Of a stretch of 9,994 nt of DNA, positions 6,896 to 9,994 are shown in pieces (within the stretch, counting starts at the first letter, position 1; each line of letters begins with the position of its first letter). The translations under genes and the position numbers were made by a program. The stretch comes from an uncultured Lachnospiraceae bacterium (GTDB taxonomy: Bacteria > Bacillota_A > Clostridia > Lachnospirales > Lachnospiraceae). The DNA lies in the NCBI GenBank assembly GCA_902796775.1, contig CADBQK010000326.1:1-9994 (forward strand), given 5' to 3'. The notes below the pieces were generated by a model. That model was given only the letters and a program-made list of their open reading frames with translations, did no database searches and was not told where the DNA came from.

Positions 6896-6907
6896 GTACC
6901 AATGCTG
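6880..6907. other. Breakpoint joining conjugative element to sugar-transport operon
   Basis: Left of this point the minus strand encodes the VirD4 ATPase. Right of it the plus strand encodes an ABC permease. Both genes lack their 5' ends here, so they meet head to head. The segment holds overlapping short palindromes (TACCGGTA, GGTACC) but no long inverted repeat, duplicated target or recognisable integrase site. It may be a real recombination or deletion end, or a chimeric assembly join. Confidence 0.65.
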
Positions 6908-7534
6908 CTAGCTTGCATAGCAAACAGCAAAATCATGAAATATACCAAAGTTTTCAAGACGATCTACTTCATTCCTGCACTTACCTCTGTAGTAGTAGCA
7001 GGTACAATTTTTCGATTGATCCTTGGGGAGAGCGACTCTGCATTGATGAATCAGGTCATTGCATTCTTTGGTCATGAATCCATAAAGTGGCTAAAACGAC
7101 CTGTTACCGGATATATCGCACTGCTAGTACTCGCCTGCTGGAGGTGGATCGGCGTCAATATGATGTATTACATCGCAGGTCTGCAAAACATCCCTCCTGA
7201 GTTGTACGAAGCTGCATCTATCGATGGCGCAAGTGACTGGCAAAAACTTACCCGCATTTCCATTCCACTGCTTAAGCCCACCACAACTTATGTTCTAACT
7301 ATCAGCATCAATGCCGGTCTTGCTATGTTTGTCGAGAGTTATATGCTCTATAAGGGAAACAATTCACCCGGAAATATTGGTCTTACTATAGTCGGCTATC
7401 TTTATAGACAAGGAATTGAAAAAAACCAGATGGGATACGCTTCTGCAGTTGGTCTGATCCTGATGCTGCTGGTTCTGATAATCAATATGGCACAGTTATC
7501 TCTTTCAGGATATTTTAGAAAGGAGGAAAGATGA
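6887..7534 (+). pseudogene. ABC sugar permease, MalF/UgpA type, 5'-truncated
   Basis: This is the C-terminal ~215 residues of an inner-membrane permease of the binding-protein-dependent sugar family. Reading from the junction it has the family-like LLACIANSKI then FKTIYFIPALTS, followed by several hydrophobic segments (for example WIGVNMMYYIAG and VGLILMLLVLIIN). The EAA loop, PPELYEAASIDGASDW...IPLLKP (about residues 93-121), contacts the ATPase subunit. Full-length relatives are about 290-310 aa, so roughly 80-90 N-terminal residues (the first one or two membrane helices) are missing. No Shine-Dalgarno precedes ATG 6902. The frame continues upstream through antisense VirD4 sequence, which is not part of the protein. 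The stop is 1 nt before the next gene, whose AGGAGG lies inside this ORF. The transported sugar cannot be told. Confidence 0.85.
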
Positions 7535-7535
7535 A

Positions 7536-8387
7536 ATGAAGGAACACACATCTGCCTCCAGGATTCCAAAGAAAATTGCTGCTTACGCCCTCTTTATATG
7601 CATTGGTCTTTTTGTGCTCATCCCATTGTATGCGCTCCTTTTGTCAACTTTTAAGGATGGAAACGATATGGTCCAGCACGGAATAAACCTGCGGATCCGT
7701 CTTTCAGAAATGAACCTGGACAATTATTTCATGATCTTCTCTTCCGCTGCTGCCAGATACTGGATGTGGTATAAAAACAGCCTTCTGTTAGTGGTCTTCC
7801 AGGTAATCACAACACTTGCTGTCAGTGCCTTTGTGGCTTATGGCTTTGCTGCATATGATTTCCCATTTAAGAACCTGTGCTTTTTTGTGGTAATCCTTAT
7901 CATGTCTGTTCCCTTCGAGATTATCATGCTCCCTCTGTACCAGGAGATAAATAATCTGAGAATGTCCGACTCCTACGTCGCCATTGCGCTTCCTTTTATT
8001 GCGCATTCATCCACTATCTTTTTCTTTCGTCAGTATCTTTCAGGGATCCCCTCTGAGATCATTGAGGCAGGACGAATAGATGGTGCTTCAGAATATGGCA
8101 TATTTTTCCGGCTCATAATTCCAGTCATGAAACCGTCCTTTGCAGCGATGGCCATTCTTAATGGCATGACTAGCTGGAATAATGTCTTATGGCCCTTGCT
8201 TGTTCTTCGTTCCGACAACAAATTTACCCTGCCGATCGGCCTTAATACATTGATCACTCCGTATGGAAACAATTATGATCTGCTGATCACAGGTTCTTTC
8301 GTTGCTATATTCCCAATTGTAATTCTTTTCCTGGTATTCCAAAAGTACTTCATAGAAGGTATGACCGCCGGAGCGGTGAAAGGTTAA
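7536..8387 (+). CDS. ABC sugar permease, MalG/UgpE type
   Basis: A complete 283-aa inner-membrane permease with about six hydrophobic helices (near 14-38, 82-106, 113-135, 147-165, 201-222 and 248-270). The EAA loop at about 172-200 (EIIEAGRIDGASEYGIFF...IPVMKP) is the ATPase docking site. It would pair with the MalF-like partner to form the channel of an oligosaccharide or related carbohydrate importer; the binding protein and ATPase are not in the window. ATG 7536 has AGGAGG 9 nt upstream, inside the previous gene, so the two permeases are translationally coupled. Its start lies 1 nt past the upstream stop, and the esterase follows after 9 nt. The gene is intact, but its partner is truncated here, so the transporter is unlikely to work from this copy if the junction is real. 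Confidence 0.92.
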   Translation: MKEHTSASRIPKKIAAYALFICIGLFVLIPLYALLLSTFKDGNDMVQHGINLRIRLSEMNLDNYFMIFSSAAARYWMWYKNSLLLVVFQVITTLAVSAFVAYGFAAYDFPFKNLCFFVVILIMSVPFEIIMLPLYQEINNLRMSDSYVAIALPFIAHSSTIFFFRQYLSGIPSEIIEAGRIDGASEYGIFFRLIIPVMKPSFAAMAILNGMTSWNNVLWPLLVLRSDNKFTLPIGLNTLITPYGNNYDLLITGSFVAIFPIVILFLVFQKYFIEGMTAGAVKG

Positions 8388-8396
8388 GGGCACAAA

Positions 8397-9350
8397 ATGG
8401 CACAATCAATTCAAGAACATATAAAGGAAACGATCAGGGAAACAGCCGCAAGGTTAAATAACCCCTCGATAAACAGTGCAGAGGATATGATCCCCCTCAT
8501 GGATATAAATAAATATCCGCATTGTCTCTTGGATATTCCTTATGGAAATCTCTACAGCACAGAAAAGATGGATATATTCTATCCTCCAACGGTAACAGGT
8601 GATCTATGTAGCTACCGGCTTCCGGTATTTCTGGAGGTCCATGGCGGGGCATGGTACTTTGGTCAGAAAAGATCTGTTGAATTTGAACCGTTCCTTTATG
8701 GCCTATCTAGAGGATATGTATGCATCTCCCTTGGCTATACATTAAGTCCCCATGCTCACTACCCGACACCTGTTCTGGAACTAAAATCAGCAATCCGGTT
8801 TATCCGGAAACATGCTTGTGAATATGGTATTGATCCTGATCGGATTGTCCTTTGGGGCGGTTCTGCAGGTGCGCATCTTGCAGCTTTAGCAGCCACTAGC
8901 TGCGATACCGGATATCTCGAAGAAGACATCCTCGGAAACGGTGCCATCAGCGCAAAACCTAATGTTCTAATCCTGTGGTATGGCTGCTTTGATTATTACC
9001 GTCACGGGCGTTATTTAGAAGACTGGATCTATGAAAATTTCTTTGGAACCACAGACCTAAACAGCGTCAAAAGCGAACTTGCTCTCTCAAGTCCAAACGA
9101 GCACTTAACTGAGAAATCCTGCCCAACACTCTTACAACATGGTTTATCAGATCAGATTGTTCCAAATACACAGTCGATTGCATACTATGAAAAACTGGTT
9201 AGCTTAATTGGTCCAGATAAATGCAGACTCGATCTGTTCTCTGATTGCGATCATGCGGATGCAAAGCTCTTTTCACTAGATAATATACAAAAAATATACG
9301 ACTTTGCTGATGAAATGCTAAGTACTAGGCCTTTGAACGAAAGTACGTAA
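8397..9350 (+). CDS. Alpha/beta hydrolase, carboxylesterase (HSL/BD-FAE type)
   Basis: A 317-aa cytoplasmic esterase with no signal peptide. The oxyanion motif HGGAW is at 82-86. The nucleophile elbow GGSAG is at 154-158 (Ser156), and the remaining triad is likely Asp252 in HGLSDQIVP and His286 in CDHADAK. The catalytic residues are all present and the length is normal for the hormone-sensitive-lipase and BD-FAE-like group. Such enzymes cleave short acyl or acetyl esters. Next to a sugar permease pair, deacetylation of imported acylated oligosaccharides is a reasonable inference, but the substrate is not shown. ATG 8397 follows AAGGG at 6 nt, 9 nt after the permease stop, so it is in the same operon and is its last gene before the terminator. 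After the TAA the same frame stays open for another 37 codons. Confidence 0.9.
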   Translation: MAQSIQEHIKETIRETAARLNNPSINSAEDMIPLMDINKYPHCLLDIPYGNLYSTEKMDIFYPPTVTGDLCSYRLPVFLEVHGGAWYFGQKRSVEFEPFLYGLSRGYVCISLGYTLSPHAHYPTPVLELKSAIRFIRKHACEYGIDPDRIVLWGGSAGAHLAALAATSCDTGYLEEDILGNGAISAKPNVLILWYGCFDYYRHGRYLEDWIYENFFGTTDLNSVKSELALSSPNEHLTEKSCPTLLQHGLSDQIVPNTQSIAYYEKLVSLIGPDKCRLDLFSDCDHADAKLFSLDNIQKIYDFADEMLSTRPLNEST

Positions 9351-9481
9351 AGTTCGCTGTTGGAGGAGGATAGCCATATCCCTCTATATCAGACCGAGTG
9401 GCAGTGCTGGAACGATGTAATTTTCCTGCGAGAAGTCAGAAATACTATATACATGAAGGAATAAAATCTAATACAGCATGG

Positions 9482-9527
9482 CCGGAGCCTATCAGTAGTC
9501 CACTACTATGATAGGCTCCGGTTTTAT
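9482..9527 (+). terminator. Rho-independent terminator of the permease-esterase operon
   Basis: CCGGAGCCTATCA and its exact reverse complement (9509-9521) form a 13-bp stem. An inner GTAGT/ACTAC stem closes over two bases, with two bulged bases, and a TTTTA tract follows on the plus strand. It lies about 130 nt after the esterase stop and just before the end of the convergent minus-strand frame at 9531, so it may also separate convergent transcripts. Confidence 0.85.
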
Positions 9528-9530
9528 CAC

Positions 9531-9640
9531 TCAACCACGACTAATCTGTTTCTAAGCTGTCCGTTCGCAGGGAATACTATAGCTGCATCTTTGTGCTTCT
9601 CAAATGCAAGCCCCTCCACCTTATTTTTGTATAAAGACAT
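9531..9640 (-). pseudogene. Short C-terminal-like coding fragment (minus strand)
   Basis: The frame from ATG 9640 gives 36 residues, beginning MSLYKNKVEGLAFEKHK and ending GQLRNRLVVVE before TGA. It stays open upstream for about 14 more codons, where the reading LVKAARANHNTLN-like continues in a neighbouring frame. Composition looks protein-like and the stop lies just past the terminator hairpin, as for a real gene end. There is no Shine-Dalgarno before the ATG. It could be the broken 3' end of the gene at 9713-9994, a separate remnant, or chance. No family is recognised. Confidence 0.25.
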
Positions 9641-9712
9641 ATTCAGGGTGTTATGATTTGCTCTTGCTGCTTTAACAATGCATCATGTATTACTTGTTTT
9701 CTAACCCAGTTT
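9541..9712. other. Stretch between terminator and right-edge gene
   Basis: This forms part of a 362-bp interval (9351-9712) without a full-length gene. It contains the operon terminator, the short minus-strand fragment and otherwise A+T-rich sequence. I see no tRNA, repeat array or promoter that I could defend here. Confidence 0.4.
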
Positions 9713-9994
9713 TCAAATTAAATCAATACTCCATTTGTTGTTCAGCATATCTTTATCCCATTCCAGAAGGTGAACGCTAAAGCCCATATCATCCATTATT
9801 GAAACCGTGAATGGATGTTCTTCAAAAACCTCCAGCACTTTCCCGCCTTTTCTATATCTGGGGTACTCTCCGGCATAACCTGCCTGAATGATCTTTTTAT
9901 GGGTCTCATTCCTGACTGTTTCTATCCTGGATGCGGCAGGCTCTGCATATTGACGCATCTCATAGCCTTCCGAAGCCGCACATACAGCATGGTA
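9713..9994 (-). CDS. Unrecognised protein, C-terminal part (runs off right edge)
   Basis: The minus-strand frame is open from the window edge to TGA at 9713, giving about 93 residues. It has a soluble mixed composition with HAVCAASEGYEMRQYAEP, a polar helix-like stretch and the end FSVHLLEWDKDMLNNKWS. An internal ATG at 9958 has no strong ribosome site, and the frame continues past it, so the true start is probably outside the window. I see no membrane segment and recognise no family. It points toward the permease-esterase operon, so transcription from the two sides converges on the terminator region. Confidence 0.55.
   Translation of the reverse strand, partial: YHAVCAASEGYEMRQYAEPAASRIETVRNETHKKIIQAGYAGEYPRYRKGGKVLEVFEEHPFTVSIMDDMGFSVHLLEWDKDMLNNKWSIDLI

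Noticed and set aside
6885..6905. Short palindromes (TACCGGTA, GGTACC) at the junction as a recombinase site
   Set aside because: They are too short to be distinctive, and no integrase gene or direct repeat accompanies them.
6458..7534. A 358-codon plus-strand ORF that looks like one long permease
   Set aside because: Its first ~142 codons are the antisense of VirD4 and are not permease-like. Only the part after the junction near 6887 matches the permease family. It is a chance fusion frame, not a fusion protein.
1..9994. CRISPR array, tRNA, rRNA or insertion sequence
   Set aside because: I looked for regularly spaced repeats, cloverleaf-like or rRNA-like segments and transposase motifs on both strands and saw none. 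This was by eye only.

Overview
The window looks like low-to-mid G+C Clostridia/Lachnospiraceae-type Firmicutes DNA. It carries AGGAGG-like ribosome-binding sites, a CD1115-type VirD4 coupling-protein fragment, an ArdC-like antirestriction protein, and a MalF/MalG-type sugar permease pair. No rRNA, tRNA, CRISPR array or recognisable transposase was seen. The species cannot be fixed from the sequence.

Left two thirds (1 to about 6890), all on the minus strand: part of an integrative/conjugative-type element. In transcription order it holds: the C-terminal part of a VirD4/TraG coupling protein (5858 to ~6895, N-terminus missing); a charged 165-aa protein (5280-5777); a 63-aa protein (5053-5244) overlapping the start of an ArdC-like zincin (4086-5069); a conserved-looking 66-aa protein (3866-4066); a possible 46-aa CxxC peptide (3716-3856); a large transmembrane Ser/Thr kinase with an InlB-like domain and Sel1 repeats (1106-3595); a 465-bp spacer with a perfect 19-bp inverted repeat and a minus-strand terminator; and a split N6-adenine DNA methyltransferase. 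In the split enzyme the SAM-binding motif lies in one ORF (103-624) and the NPPY catalytic motif in an overlapping second ORF (1-113, running off the window). VirD4, the small proteins and ArdC are transfer/establishment genes. The kinase and methyltransferase look like cargo.

Right third (about 6887-9527), plus strand: the tail of a carbohydrate-uptake operon, with a 5'-truncated ABC permease (MalF-like), an intact second permease (MalG-like) and an alpha/beta hydrolase of the hormone-sensitive-lipase/carboxylesterase type. The genes are nearly contiguous and end in a strong hairpin terminator (9482-9527). Beyond it, on the minus strand, lie an unrecognised protein running off the right edge (9713-9994) and a short C-terminal-like fragment (9531-9640).

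The most striking feature is the junction near 6885-6907. There a VirD4 gene and a permease gene, both lacking their 5' parts, meet head to head. This is either a real rearrangement breakpoint (element insertion/deletion) or an assembly chimera; the sequence alone cannot decide. The most interesting biology is the cargo: a multi-domain membrane kinase next to a two-gene DNA methyltransferase. That pairing superficially recalls kinase-plus-methylase phage defence systems, but the link is inference only.
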